From Fimbriimonadaceae bacterium (GTDB lineage Bacteria; Armatimonadota; Fimbriimonadia; Fimbriimonadales; Fimbriimonadaceae), in the NCBI GenBank assembly GCA_019694835.1, contig JAIBBE010000002.1, positions 165,914 through 229,913 of the forward strand: a DNA stretch of 64,000 bases, given 5' to 3'. The notes under the pieces were generated by a model that had not been told where the DNA came from, made no database searches, and saw nothing but the letters and a program-made list of their open reading frames with translations. Of the stretch, positions 34,181-41,987 are shown in pieces. Numbering within the stretch: the first letter of the stretch is position 1; every line of letters starts with the position of its first letter. The position numbers and the translations under genes were made by a program.

Positions 34181-35014
34181 CTAGTTCGTCTTCCTCCGTC
34201 GAACGATGAACGGATCGGTGCGCTTGTTGCTTCGCGTCTTCTTACCCAGCGCCTTGTTGCCCCAGCGGTCGACTGGACCCTTCTTTCGGCCAACCGGCGA
34301 CTTCGCTTCACCACCACCATGCGGGTGATCGCGGGGGGATTTGACAACACCGCGAACGTGCGGCTTGCGGCCAAGGCCACGGCTCTTGCCTGCCTTACCC
34401 AGCTGCTCGTTCTCGTGATCGGAGTTTCCGACCTCGCCGATCGTTGCGCGGCAGGTTGCGTGAACACGTCGCATTTCACCACTCGGCAATCGGAGGGTGA
34501 CATAGTCGCCTTCCTTCGCCATCACCTGAGCAGCCGTTCCGGCCGCGCGGACCATCTGGCCGCCGCGACCCGGCTGAAGCTCGATATTGTGAACGAGCGT
34601 ACCGAGCGGGATATGCTTGAGGAACAAGCAGTTGCCAGGCAGAATGTCGGCCCCGGCGCCACTCTGAATTCGGTCGCCCACCTTCAGATTCTTCGGGGCC
34701 AAGATATACGCCTTGACGCCGTCGGTGTAGTGAAGCAGGGCGATTCGGCAGGTGCGATTCGGATCGTATTCGATCGCAGCCACCTTGGCCTCAACATCTT
34801 CCTTCTTTCGCTTGAAGTCGATGATTCGGTAGCGTCGCTTGTTGCCGCCGCCTCGGTTCGCCATCGTCGTTCGACCGCTGAAGTTGCGACCGCCCGACTT
34901 CGGACGAGGTGCGAGCAGGCTCTTTTCCGGCTTGCCCTTGGTCACCTCTTCATAGGTCGAGATGATCTTGTGGCGCAGGCCAGGCGATGTGGGTTTATAT
35001 CTTCTGGTCGGCAT
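34181..35014 (-). CDS. rplB: Ribosomal protein uL2
   Basis: 277 residues from the ATG at 35014 ([17 protein letters not shown]); the open frame extends 441 nt further but there it is antiphase to rplW. It contains [22 protein letters not shown] sequence ([19 protein letters not shown]), [28 protein letters not shown] and the peptidyl-transferase-near [10 protein letters not shown] with the preceding HPHGGGE motif. The start is 2 nt after the rplW stop. Confidence 0.97.
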   Translation of the reverse strand: MPTRRYKPTSPGLRHKIISTYEEVTKGKPEKSLLAPRPKSGGRNFSGRTTMANRGGGNKRRYRIIDFKRKKEDVEAKVAAIEYDPNRTCRIALLHYTDGVKAYILAPKNLKVGDRIQSGAGADILPGNCLFLKHIPLGTLVHNIELQPGRGGQMVRAAGTAAQVMAKEGDYVTLRLPSGEMRRVHATCRATIGEVGNSDHENEQLGKAGKSRGLGRKPHVRGVVKSPRDHPHGGGEAKSPVGRKKGPVDRWGNKALGKKTRSNKRTDPFIVRRRKTN

Positions 35015-35016
35015 GG

Positions 35017-35367
35017 TTAGACTCCGTAATCCTCGAGGTACTGGCCCTTGGCGAGGGTCACCATCGCCTTCTTCCAATCCTTCTTCTTGCCTGGGCGCCG
35101 GTTCATCGAAATGCGGCGGCTCTTGCCCTTCATCGAGACAGTTCGGACCTTGGTGATCTCGATCTTCTCTTCCTTGTCCTTCTTGCCTTCGTTGTAGATG
35201 GCCTCGATGGCCGCCTTGATCTCGATCTTGTTGGCGGAGGTGGCCACCTCGAAGGTGTAGGTGCGGACCTGCTGCTCGTCGTCGCGAACGCGCGGATCGC
35301 CCTGGCTCAAAAGGACCGTCTTTTCCGTGATTCGCGGCTTGATAATGATATCGTGAGGGTTTTTCAT
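35017..35367 (-). CDS. rplW: Ribosomal protein uL23
   Basis: 116 residues, slightly long. [35 protein letters not shown] and a Lys/Arg-rich end ([19 protein letters not shown]). Forms the docking site for SRP and trigger factor at the tunnel exit. Overlaps rplD by 4 nt. Confidence 0.97.
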   Translation of the reverse strand: MKNPHDIIIKPRITEKTVLLSQGDPRVRDDEQQVRTYTFEVATSANKIEIKAAIEAIYNEGKKDKEEKIEITKVRTVSMKGKSRRISMNRRPGKKKDWKKAMVTLAKGQYLEDYGV

Positions 35368-36023
35368 TTCGACCAGACCTCCTCCATCTTCTTGAGCGCA
35401 TCCTGGGCGACCACGATTTTTCGGGCGATGAGAATGTCTCGGGTGGAGAATGCAACTGTTTTTGCTTCGTCGCCCGTGCCGGGAGCGGTTCGGACCTCGA
35501 CGTTCGGCAGGTTACGGAAGCACTTGAACGCGACCTCGTCGTACGCGGGAAGAATCACCAGCACTCTCGCGGCATCCTTGACCCCGAGCGCGCCCAGCAG
35601 AGCCGTGGCATCCTTCGTTTTCGGCGCGGCAAAGGCGATGGTGTCGACGACAAACACGTCACCGGCGTCCATTTTTGCCTTGAAGGCTCCGAGAATCGCG
35701 GCGCGGCGCTCCTTCTTGTTCAGCTTCTTCGCGTAGTCGCGGGGCTTGACCGCCAGCGCCATACCACCGTGCGCGTAGTGCGGCGAGCGGATCGAACCTT
35801 GTCGGGCGTTACCCGTCTTCTTCTGGCGATACGGCTTGCGACCGCCGCCTCGCACTTCGCTGCGAGTCTTGGCCGACTGGGTGCCCTGACGACTGTTCGC
35901 TTCCTCAGCGATAACAGCGCGGTGCAGAACCGCCGCGATCGGCTGAGCCTCGGCGAGCACGCCCTTGACTTCAAATTTGCCGACGGCCTTGCCGTCTTTG
36001 TTTCGGATTTCGAGGTTCGACAT
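35364..36023 (-). CDS. rplD: Ribosomal protein uL4
   Basis: 219 residues. The tunnel loop [34 protein letters not shown] and the C-terminal [20 protein letters not shown] fit the family. In many bacteria L4 represses its own operon; the leader before rplC would be the place to look. Shares 1 nt with rplC. Confidence 0.97.
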   Translation of the reverse strand: MSNLEIRNKDGKAVGKFEVKGVLAEAQPIAAVLHRAVIAEEANSRQGTQSAKTRSEVRGGGRKPYRQKKTGNARQGSIRSPHYAHGGMALAVKPRDYAKKLNKKERRAAILGAFKAKMDAGDVFVVDTIAFAAPKTKDATALLGALGVKDAARVLVILPAYDEVAFKCFRNLPNVEVRTAPGTGDEAKTVAFSTRDILIARKIVVAQDALKKMEEVWSK

Positions 36024-36667
36024 TACTTGCTCACCTTCTTGACCGTCACAAGGCTGCCGTTCGCGCCGGGGACCGGACCGTCGATCAGGAGCAGATTGCG
36101 CTCGGCGTCGACCTTCACGATCTTAAGGCCCTTCTGGGTGACCGTGTCACCGCCCATGCGGCCCGGCTTTCGCGTACCCTTAAAGACGCGCTGCGGGCCG
36201 GTTGCACCACTCGAAAGCGGTCGGCGGTGGGTCATGTAGCCGTGCGTCATGTGCTGGCCCTTGAAGTGGTAGCGCTTGACGCCGCCCGCGAAACCGCGGC
36301 CCTTGCTGGTGCCCGTTACCGTAACCACGTCGCCGTCAGCGAACACGTCGCCTGCCGTGACTTCCTGGCCGGGTGTGAACTGGCTGGGATCATCGACGCG
36401 AAACTCGCGGAGCGTTCGAAGGTTCTTGCCCAATCCAGCCTTCTTGAGGTGGCCGAACTTGGGGAACGTCAGGTGCTTGTCGGAAATGTCTCCGAACCCG
36501 ACCTGGACGGCGTTGTAGCCGTCGTTCTTCCCTTCTCGCTCTTGATCCGTCTTAACCTGTGTGATGTAGACGGGTCCGGCTTGCACAACCGTCACCGTCA
36601 CCATGCGCCCCTCTTCGTTAAAGAGGTGCGTCATGCCAATTTTTGTTCCGAGTATTCCCGGTAGCAT
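36023..36667 (-). CDS. rplC: Ribosomal protein uL3
   Basis: 214 residues, normal length. MLPGILGTKIGMTHLFNEEG, VTVTGTSKGRGFAGGVKRYH and GHMTHGYMTHR-type loop (QHMTHGYMTHRRPLSSGATG), then MGGDTVTQKGLKIVKVD. GGAGG lies 5 nt before the ATG. First gene of the cluster; rpsJ (uS10), which usually precedes it, is not here. Confidence 0.97.
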   Translation of the reverse strand: MLPGILGTKIGMTHLFNEEGRMVTVTVVQAGPVYITQVKTDQEREGKNDGYNAVQVGFGDISDKHLTFPKFGHLKKAGLGKNLRTLREFRVDDPSQFTPGQEVTAGDVFADGDVVTVTGTSKGRGFAGGVKRYHFKGQHMTHGYMTHRRPLSSGATGPQRVFKGTRKPGRMGGDTVTQKGLKIVKVDAERNLLLIDGPVPGANGSLVTVKKVSK

Positions 36668-36816
36668 GTCGCCTCCGTTTTCAGCTTCAAGTGCGCCTGG
36701 CTCGCTATTCCGTCGCCCGTTTTCTCGGCGGGTCGGTTGAACCTACGCTGGAAGCCGTATTAGCTCCGATCGGGCACGCTTTCGCGGCTGTTTCCGTTCG
36801 GGAGCGGTGGATTGTA
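36668..36816 (-). promoter_or_regulatory. Leader and likely promoter of the rplC operon
   Basis: TACAAT lies on the minus strand at 36811-36816; no convincing -35 is seen. It would give a leader of about 140 nt, long for this genome and suited to feedback control by a ribosomal protein. No known leader fold was recognised. Confidence 0.4.
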
Positions 36817-36912
36817 CCACGGTTGTGACAGCGTTTTCCACCACCATGCCGTGCGAACGCCCCGATGCAGACTGGCAGATCTGGGGTGGTTTTGCCGACG
36901 CCACCACCTCCG

Positions 36913-37191
36913 TTATGGTAGGGCAACTTGATCGTCTTGCGATTGCCTGTCCTCTTGGCCTTCTGAGTTTCCATCCTGGGGCGAGCGCTTGGGCTCAAGG
37001 GCAGCGACTTGGTGGCGCACTGCGGGCTCGACGCGCTTCAGTGCCGTGCTGAAAAACGGGTATCCGATCACGGCAAAGAGGAGGGTCCCGGGGATGGTCA
37101 TGGTCGAGATGAAATCCGAGGCACCGAGGCTGATGACAATTACGACCAAGACAGCAAGGTAAAGCAAAAGATTCCTCAGGATCATGTTCAT
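36913..37191 (-). CDS. Small membrane protein of unknown function
   Basis: Not recognised. 92 residues; hydrophobic spans at about 4-22 (ILRNLLLYLAVLVVIVIS) and 32-50 (IPGTLLFAVIGYPFFSTAL). A polar, charged C-terminus ends in QDDQVALP. It precedes the rplC leader on the same strand, but the TACAAT before rplC suggests separate transcription. Confidence 0.5.
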   Translation of the reverse strand: MNMILRNLLLYLAVLVVIVISLGASDFISTMTIPGTLLFAVIGYPFFSTALKRVEPAVRHQVAALEPKRSPQDGNSEGQEDRQSQDDQVALP

Positions 37192-37258
37192 TCTCTACCT
37201 GATGTGCGAGTGGCTGGAGACATTCCCTTCAGCTTAGTGGGGTGGGACTTTATCGGAC

Positions 37259-37388
37259 GCCTCAGTAGCTAACCTCCCCCATCCCCCGCACTCCACTGGT
37301 TCAGCTGCTGAGGCGGAGTTTGCGGGACGGGGAAGGCTTAGGGTCGCGTCCGTGCCTAAACCGCTGGCACGAAGTCGCCTCAGCAGCT
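37259..37388. repeat. Cluster of GCCTCAGTAGCT palindromic repeats (family C), copy 1
   Basis: GCCTCAGTAGCT (37259-37270), AGCTGCTGAGGC (37303-37314) and GCCTCAGCAGCT (37377-37388) alternate in orientation, so each neighbouring pair can form a hairpin of 55-85 nt. The same motif recurs at 50370-50570. The 326-bp gap before the fasciclin gene otherwise holds only that gene's promoter region (TATGAT at 37475). Confidence 0.8.
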
Positions 37389-37517
37389 TGATGGGCTGCA
37401 CGACGACCTGATCCCTCCGAAGGCAATGAGGACCACAGTAATATGTGGAACTCACTTATATCACTCTTCGTAAATATGATCATGCTCCCCGAGGGGAGTT
37501 GACCGTTGAGAGAGACT

Positions 37518-38003
37518 ATGAAAAAGCTAAATCGATTCCTGTTGTCCCTCGTCGCCATGGCGACCCTGAGCGTTTCCGCTTTCGCAAAGCCTGAGAAGGA
37601 CATCGTCGATACCGCCGTTGGTGCCGGTCAGTTCAAGACCCTCGCCAAGCTCCTGACCGATGCCGGCCTGGTGGACGTTTTGAAGGGCGATGGCCCGTTC
37701 ACCGTCTTCGCCCCGACCGACGCCGCGTTCGCCAAGGTCCCCAAGGCCACCCTCGCCGCGCTGGCCAAGGACAAGAACCTTCTGATCAAGGTGCTCACAT
37801 ACCACGTCGTCCCCGGCCGAGTGCTGGCCTCTGACGTGGTCAAGGTGAAGAGTGCCAAGACCGTCGCCGGTCCGGACGTTCACGTTCGGGTCAAGGGCGG
37901 AAAGGTGAAGATCAACAAGTCGAACGTCGTGAAGACCGACATCATCGCCAGCAACGGCGTGATTCACGTCATCGACACCGTGCTCCTCCCGCCGAGCAAG
38001 TAA
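37518..38003 (+). CDS. Secreted fasciclin (FAS1) domain protein
   Basis: 161 residues from the ATG at 37518. The signal peptide ends near SVSAFA. One FAS1 domain fills the rest with both conserved boxes: [15 protein letters not shown] (H1) and [19 protein letters not shown] (H2), plus YHVVPGRV between them. FAS1 proteins mediate adhesion at the cell surface or matrix. A T-rich terminator follows. Confidence 0.95.
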   Translation: MKKLNRFLLSLVAMATLSVSAFAKPEKDIVDTAVGAGQFKTLAKLLTDAGLVDVLKGDGPFTVFAPTDAAFAKVPKATLAALAKDKNLLIKVLTYHVVPGRVLASDVVKVKSAKTVAGPDVHVRVKGGKVKINKSNVVKTDIIASNGVIHVIDTVLLPPSK

Positions 38004-38029
38004 GAGCTCCCGATCCTCCAACAGCATAC

Positions 38030-38066
38030 GGGCCGCGCTCTACTTGGAGGCGGCCCAGCTTTTTTC
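38030..38066 (+). terminator. Terminator of the fasciclin gene
   Basis: GGGCCGC pairs with GCGGCCC, followed by AGCTTTTTT. Confidence 0.85.
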
Positions 38067-38172
38067 GGTTTAGAGCTCGAAGGCGAACGCCTAACGACCA
38101 CGATCACGGGGCGAGCAGGGCCTCAAAGCCCCGCCGAGAGGGGCGAGGCTCTGAGGCAGAAGAACCATCCGC

Positions 38173-38853
38173 CTACGGGATCGTGATGACCGTCACGACA
38201 TCCGAGTACGGACCGGTCGGGCCGTTGTTGGCGTAGCCTTGCACGCGATAGTCACGCGACTCGGGTGTGCCGGCGACCAATGGCGGGGTTTGGTCGGTGT
38301 AAGTCGCCGTGTTCAGGATCGCAAGCTGCTCCCAATCGCCCTCGCCTCGCCGACGCCACAGGAGTGTGGTGCTGTAACCGCCCTTCGCGACTCGGATCGC
38401 GACCTGACTTCCCGTGAGCGCCTGCGCCGTCAGGGTCGGATCGGCAAGCGGGGTATCCGTTGGGAAGATGCCCATATCTTCTCCCATCTGCTGGGTGAAG
38501 TTGGCGTTAGCTTTGATCTGGGCAACGAGTTGCCGCGTCCGCGCCTCGATGTTGCCGAGACTTCCGGGGGCCAACGTGATTTCCTCTGGTTGGGTCGGAG
38601 GAGGGGGTGTCGGCGTGTTGATGAGGCCCCGAAGCATCTGGTCCTTGAAGGCCACGACTTCGGAACGGTAGTTGTTGGCGGCTTCGACAGCCGTCAGGGC
38701 CAGGGCGACATTCGCCGCGTCGACCTGCGCCTGCACGACAACCGCCGGTGCAATGCCGAGCGCGACCGAATAACTGTCGAGGGCCGCCGCAAACTGGGCG
38801 TGCCATTGAACGAGTTCGCTTTCGCGAGTTGGATAGTAATCGCTAGAGGGCAT
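38173..38853 (-). CDS. Protein of unknown function with a C-terminal FN3-like domain
   Basis: Not a named family that I can assign. 226 residues from MPSSDYYPTRESELVQWH. The N-terminal half is helical (to about 85), a Pro-rich hinge follows (NTPTPPPPTQPEEI), and the last 100 residues look like a fibronectin-III-type beta sandwich (LLWRRRGEGDWEQL, YRVQGYANNGPTGPYSDVV). No signal peptide. The gene at 49282 has the same plan. Each of the two lies downstream of a 21-nt-period repeat array. The start codon overlaps the stop of a 51-residue ORF. A palindrome at 38119-38157 lies beyond the stop. Confidence 0.75.
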   Translation of the reverse strand: MPSSDYYPTRESELVQWHAQFAAALDSYSVALGIAPAVVVQAQVDAANVALALTAVEAANNYRSEVVAFKDQMLRGLINTPTPPPPTQPEEITLAPGSLGNIEARTRQLVAQIKANANFTQQMGEDMGIFPTDTPLADPTLTAQALTGSQVAIRVAKGGYSTTLLWRRRGEGDWEQLAILNTATYTDQTPPLVAGTPESRDYRVQGYANNGPTGPYSDVVTVITIP

Positions 38854-38998
38854 CGGTTTCTCCAAGATTGAGAAGGGATTGAACTTCGGGCCGTGCCAAC
38901 ATGGCCAGGAAATTGGCCTGCCACTGCTCGAAGTGGAATAGGTCGAGGGCAGCGTCTGAAGACTCCGCGCTGCCAGTGTCGAGCTGGTAGTCTTTCAT
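38843..38998 (-). CDS. 51-residue small ORF coupled to the FN3-like gene
   Basis: Read directly from sequence: it starts MKDYQLDTGSAESSDAALDL and ends NLGETDAL. The protein is acidic and helical. Its TAG stop lies inside the first codons of the next gene (ATGCCCTCTAG), a typical coupling arrangement. Too short to be sure of. Confidence 0.45.
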   Translation of the reverse strand: MKDYQLDTGSAESSDAALDLFHFEQWQANFLAMLARPEVQSLLNLGETDAL

Positions 38999-39057
38999 TA
39001 ACCGTCCTGACGAGCGCAATCTTTTGGGCGTTACGGCGATTTCTGGATTTTGCGGCC

Positions 39058-39288
39058 GCCTCCCGCATCCGGGTGATCCGCTCTCCCATCTGGGGGAAAC
39101 AGCTACCGGTCTGGGGGACGCGTCTCCCCATATGGGAGAACGGACTGCATAGATGGGGGAGCCATCTTCCCATATGGGGGAACGGCCTACATAGATGGGA
39201 GACTCACCTCCCCATATGGGGGAGAAGGCTGCATATCTGGGAGAACGAGTCCCCCATCTGCGTGAGAGCGTCCCCCATATGGGGAGAC
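39058..39288. repeat. Array 1: eleven units of exactly 21 nt
   Basis: Eleven degenerate units with strict 21-nt spacing and no indels. The best-conserved part is the palindrome TCCCCCATATGGGGGA, sometimes CATAGATGG or CATCTGG. 21 bp is two helical turns, so all centres face the same side of the DNA. The plus strand stays open in one frame as heptads like LPIWGxx. It lies between the divergent genes at 38173 and 39367, and has the same period as the array at 48931. Confidence 0.9.
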
Positions 39289-39354
39289 GACTTGCGGAGC
39301 TTCGTTTTGGGCCGATTTGAAGCTAAATCGTGTGAATCGAGCCTGGACTTGGCC

Positions 39355-39360
39355 CAAAAT
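39355..39360 (+). promoter_or_regulatory. -10-like box of the 39367 gene
   Basis: CAAAAT ends 6 nt before the ATG at 39367. Confidence 0.4.
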
Positions 39361-39366
39361 GACGCC

Positions 39367-39684
39367 ATGGACCGATCGGGTTGGAGCAGGACGGACTACC
39401 AGGCGTGGGCGATGCGGCACATCGACAAGGTAAAGATCTGCGCGGAGGAAAATTATGTGAAGTGCGGTCGCGGGGTCGTGACGCTGCTCTTCAAAGGTGA
39501 GGACGTGCACATCACCTTCATCCCCGCCGCCGAAGTCCCGCTCCACGGCGTTGGCAAATTCGAAGTCGGCCTCAAAGGCATGATCGCCTCCTACGACCCC
39601 GACCACCACGCCACCCTCATGATCCTAGAAGGCCCCAAGATCATCGGCTGCGGGATGGTGGAGATTGGGGACCCTAGTGGATAA
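39367..39684 (+). CDS. Small protein of unknown function
   Basis: Not recognised. 105 residues from MDRSGWSRTDYQAWAM. The frame is open upstream through array 1, but that stretch is repeat-derived, and the -10-like box at the usual spacing supports this start. Middle strands (VVTLLFKGEDVHITFIPA) suggest a small alpha/beta fold. Overlaps the next gene by 8 nt. Confidence 0.55.
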   Translation: MDRSGWSRTDYQAWAMRHIDKVKICAEENYVKCGRGVVTLLFKGEDVHITFIPAAEVPLHGVGKFEVGLKGMIASYDPDHHATLMILEGPKIIGCGMVEIGDPSG

Positions 39685-40663
39685 GCGCCAACGAGAACGG
39701 TCGGTCTTTCGACAGGTCTTTGGTCGCGTAGGTCGGGTGGCACGGCAGGGTGACGAGCCCGACTTTGTTCTCTCCTTGGGGGAGCACCGCCTGGGGGTAG
39801 AAGTAACCGAGCACTTCCTCACTCAGTCGAATGCACGTCTGCACTATGTCCCGAACTACTTCCGGGGCTTGATGGGCGGCACTCGTCCTCTCCATCGAGA
39901 TGACATCGAGACGATTCCCGTCGTGGGTATGGAGCTCTACGATGCGGACGGCACCCCTAAGGGACCAATCCGAGGGATACTGCAGAAGGGCGTGACCCTT
40001 GAAGAGTCGGTCAAAAGGCTTGTCAAAGTAATACAAAGAAAGGAAGCAGCCGTTGATCGTTACCTGCAGAGATGTCACGCCGTCAGCCTGATTGTCAACG
40101 ACCATACGATTCCGATGAGCACTCTGGAGGTCGAGCAATATCACACTGCCCTGATTCCCCTCTTTGGTTTAGAAGAGACATTATTGGCCACGAAATTTCA
40201 TGAGATCTATCTGCTCACCGGATTTAAAGATCGACCGGAAGTTTACATTCCTCTTAAGATGGCATTGGCGACTGAAAGGCTATTCCGCTTTCAGCACATC
40301 CTGTTCGACGACACTTCCTTGCCGCCATTTACGGATCCCAAGATCATTGAGTGGCGCGAAGGACTCACAACGTACACGCAACTCCATGGGCTTTGCGGCC
40401 TGTTCTTGCACCTTAACTTGGAACAGCCGGTATCGTGTCTCCGTTCGGCACCGCACATTCGACTTCCCTATGTAGGTTTTTCACTTCGCAGTCGGAGCCA
40501 TTCCATCTTTGATGGACGCTTCCCCTTGTTCATCGGCGCGCGGAGGCCGCCGAACCCGAGAAGCGCATGGATTCTTTCAAGCAGCGACTGGCTGAGGCGA
40601 CAAGAAGCTGCTACTGGCGCCACCAGTTTCAGAACGGGACTGGTCCTTGACCGCGAGAAATAG
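39677..40663 (+). CDS. Possible PD-(D/E)xK-like nuclease, unassigned
   Basis: 328 residues from the GTG at 39677, overlapping the upstream stop. EPDFVLSLGEHRLGVEVTEH near residue 30 has the spacing of a restriction-endonuclease-like core (Asp, then E-V-T in place of ExK), as in many uncharacterised nuclease-like proteins; this is suggestive, not proof. The rest is mixed alpha/beta. Base composition is more AT-rich than its surroundings. Convergent with the gene at 40719 and near a methyltransferase fragment, which fits a defence-island remnant. Confidence 0.5.
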   Translation: MDKRQRERSVFRQVFGRVGRVARQGDEPDFVLSLGEHRLGVEVTEHFLTQSNARLHYVPNYFRGLMGGTRPLHRDDIETIPVVGMELYDADGTPKGPIRGILQKGVTLEESVKRLVKVIQRKEAAVDRYLQRCHAVSLIVNDHTIPMSTLEVEQYHTALIPLFGLEETLLATKFHEIYLLTGFKDRPEVYIPLKMALATERLFRFQHILFDDTSLPPFTDPKIIEWREGLTTYTQLHGLCGLFLHLNLEQPVSCLRSAPHIRLPYVGFSLRSRSHSIFDGRFPLFIGARRPPNPRSAWILSSSDWLRRQEAATGATSFRTGLVLDREK

Positions 40664-40668
40664 GCAAT

Positions 40669-40712
40669 CATCCCTCAACCTCCTGGCACACTACGCCTGG
40701 GGTTGAGGGATG
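40669..40712. terminator. Bidirectional hairpin between convergent genes
   Basis: CATCCCTCAACC and GGTTGAGGGATG form a perfect 12-bp stem with a 20-nt loop. No T-run on either side. Confidence 0.6.
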
Positions 40713-40718
40713 AACTGC

Positions 40719-41579
40719 TTAGCGCCACGTATAGAGCTTAGGTGAGAGTCCCATACGCTCATAATGCACCTCGAGCAATTGGTGCAGGGTGCTCTGCTCC
40801 CACCCAAAAAGCTTCCACAAGCTGAGGACCGTACCAACGTAGGCTTCCACAGCAATGCAGCCAACAAATACAACCACTGTTGGGTCTTGATGCTTCTCCA
40901 ATGCTTGCCCCGTCAGGTCGTCGGGCCGAGGAATCACCCTATAGCCGAGGTCCTTAAGTGCCCAAAAGTGTCCATGTACGCAGGCGGATAGTAGGCGATA
41001 GCTTTCCTCTCCTCTGCGCAAGGTACCCCGTGCAAGGTCTACGTAATTTGGAAAGTGGCATCCTGCCCCGTTCCGGATACCGCCCTTGCTTACTATCGCC
41101 GGAAAACCGAACCCATCGGCTTCATTTTCGAGCACTTGTCTTCTGGCAGCGACCTTAATCTGGTCGATTCCATTCAGCTTTCCCTGCTGAACCAGCCCAT
41201 CATATCGATATGCGAGCCCGCGAGCAACACGGCACTTCACGTCGACGCTTGAGTCGAGAATCCACATCGATAATGCGGAGGCTTCAATAAGGCTCCGTAC
41301 GCACGTCAGCGGTCCAACCGTTAAGGCGACGGGACGTGTCAGTTTTGCAAAACTCAGCAGCTGATCGCTAGCAACGTCCGACAAGAACATGCCCAAAGAG
41401 TGAGCTGTTTCCGCAGCGCTTCCGAACGTAGGATCGGCGCAATCCATCTCAACGGGTGAGCCTGGGGATGGCTTCCAGCCGCGGTTGGAGTACTCGTCGC
41501 TCAGTTCCTTGCCGAAGCTGTCAATTCCATCGAGCAACCTTTCGGGCTGGCCAACCATAGCCTTAGTGAGCTTGTCCAT
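40719..41579 (-). CDS. Helical protein of unknown function
   Basis: Not recognised with confidence. 286 residues, mostly helical, with VRSLIEASALSMWILDSSVD near 113-132, which recalls DUF5677-like proteins, and a SACVHGHFWALKDLGY segment. Five Cys, no signal peptide. It lies just downstream of the methyltransferase fragment at 41616 on the same strand, so it may have belonged to the same mobile defence locus. Confidence 0.55.
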   Translation of the reverse strand: MDKLTKAMVGQPERLLDGIDSFGKELSDEYSNRGWKPSPGSPVEMDCADPTFGSAAETAHSLGMFLSDVASDQLLSFAKLTRPVALTVGPLTCVRSLIEASALSMWILDSSVDVKCRVARGLAYRYDGLVQQGKLNGIDQIKVAARRQVLENEADGFGFPAIVSKGGIRNGAGCHFPNYVDLARGTLRRGEESYRLLSACVHGHFWALKDLGYRVIPRPDDLTGQALEKHQDPTVVVFVGCIAVEAYVGTVLSLWKLFGWEQSTLHQLLEVHYERMGLSPKLYTWR

Positions 41580-41615
41580 TCTCTGCTTCTCGCGTCGTAC
41601 GCGTGCTGAAGTATC

Positions 41616-41912
41616 TCAACCGAACGGCCCGTCCTGCCCGTCGTCTTGCGACTTGCCGACGCCGGTCTGGGCATCGAGCCGATACGTGTCCGGGATCTCG
41701 GGCTTCTGGCCTTTCTCCAACAGCCCTTCGATTGAGAGGATTTGGTAGCGGGGGTATTTACGTTCGGTGGGCCAGTCTGCGTAACCCATGCCGTCGGCGA
41801 CGAGCTTCATTTCTTTGGTGGGTTCCTTCATGCCGATCATGATTCCCAGGACGGCTTTGTTGCTCTCGATGACGCTGGAGAAGTCGCGGACGGTGTGCCT
41901 CCTCTGGCCTTC
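41616..41912 (-). pseudogene. C-terminal fragment of a DNA methyltransferase
   Basis: The ORF at 41616-41840 begins MIGMKEPTKEMKLVADGMGY. Its frame extends upstream to about 41912 as TVRDFSSVIESNKAVLGIM, matching the end of site-specific N6/N4 methyltransferases, where a VRDF...ALG...PTK...YPRxQ(L/I)L(T/S)IxxLL stretch is typical. No catalytic DPPY/F or FxGxG motif remains. A nearly identical fragment lies at 48713 (51 of 59 aligned residues the same by eye). Confidence 0.7.
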
Positions 41913-41944
41913 ACGGGGGTTTCCCCGCGCGGCGGGTGGGCCGG

Positions 41945-41950
41945 TACAAT
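41945..41950 (+). promoter_or_regulatory. -10 box of the acyl-CoA dehydrogenase gene
   Basis: TACAAT 37 nt before the ATG at 41988; the leader carries AGGAG (41971-41975). Confidence 0.5.
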
Positions 41951-41987
41951 GGTGACTTCAGCCCCCCAACAGGAGTAGACACGAACG

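Noticed and set aside
34181..35455. Extension of rplB by 147 N-terminal codons
   Set aside because: The extra part overlaps rplW in another frame and has no uL2 similarity. The ATG at 35014 lies 2 nt after the rplW stop.
36705..36998. Minus-strand ORF with GGGGVGKTT, resembling a P-loop
   Set aside because: No fold around the motif; it spans the rplC leader and overlaps the membrane protein gene. The resemblance is chance from a GC-rich stretch.
38893..39684. Long plus-strand frame (263 codons) through array 1 into the 39367 gene
   Set aside because: It stays open only because 21 is a multiple of 3 and units lack stops in that frame. Its first part is antisense to the small ORF, and the promoter-like box supports a start at 39367.
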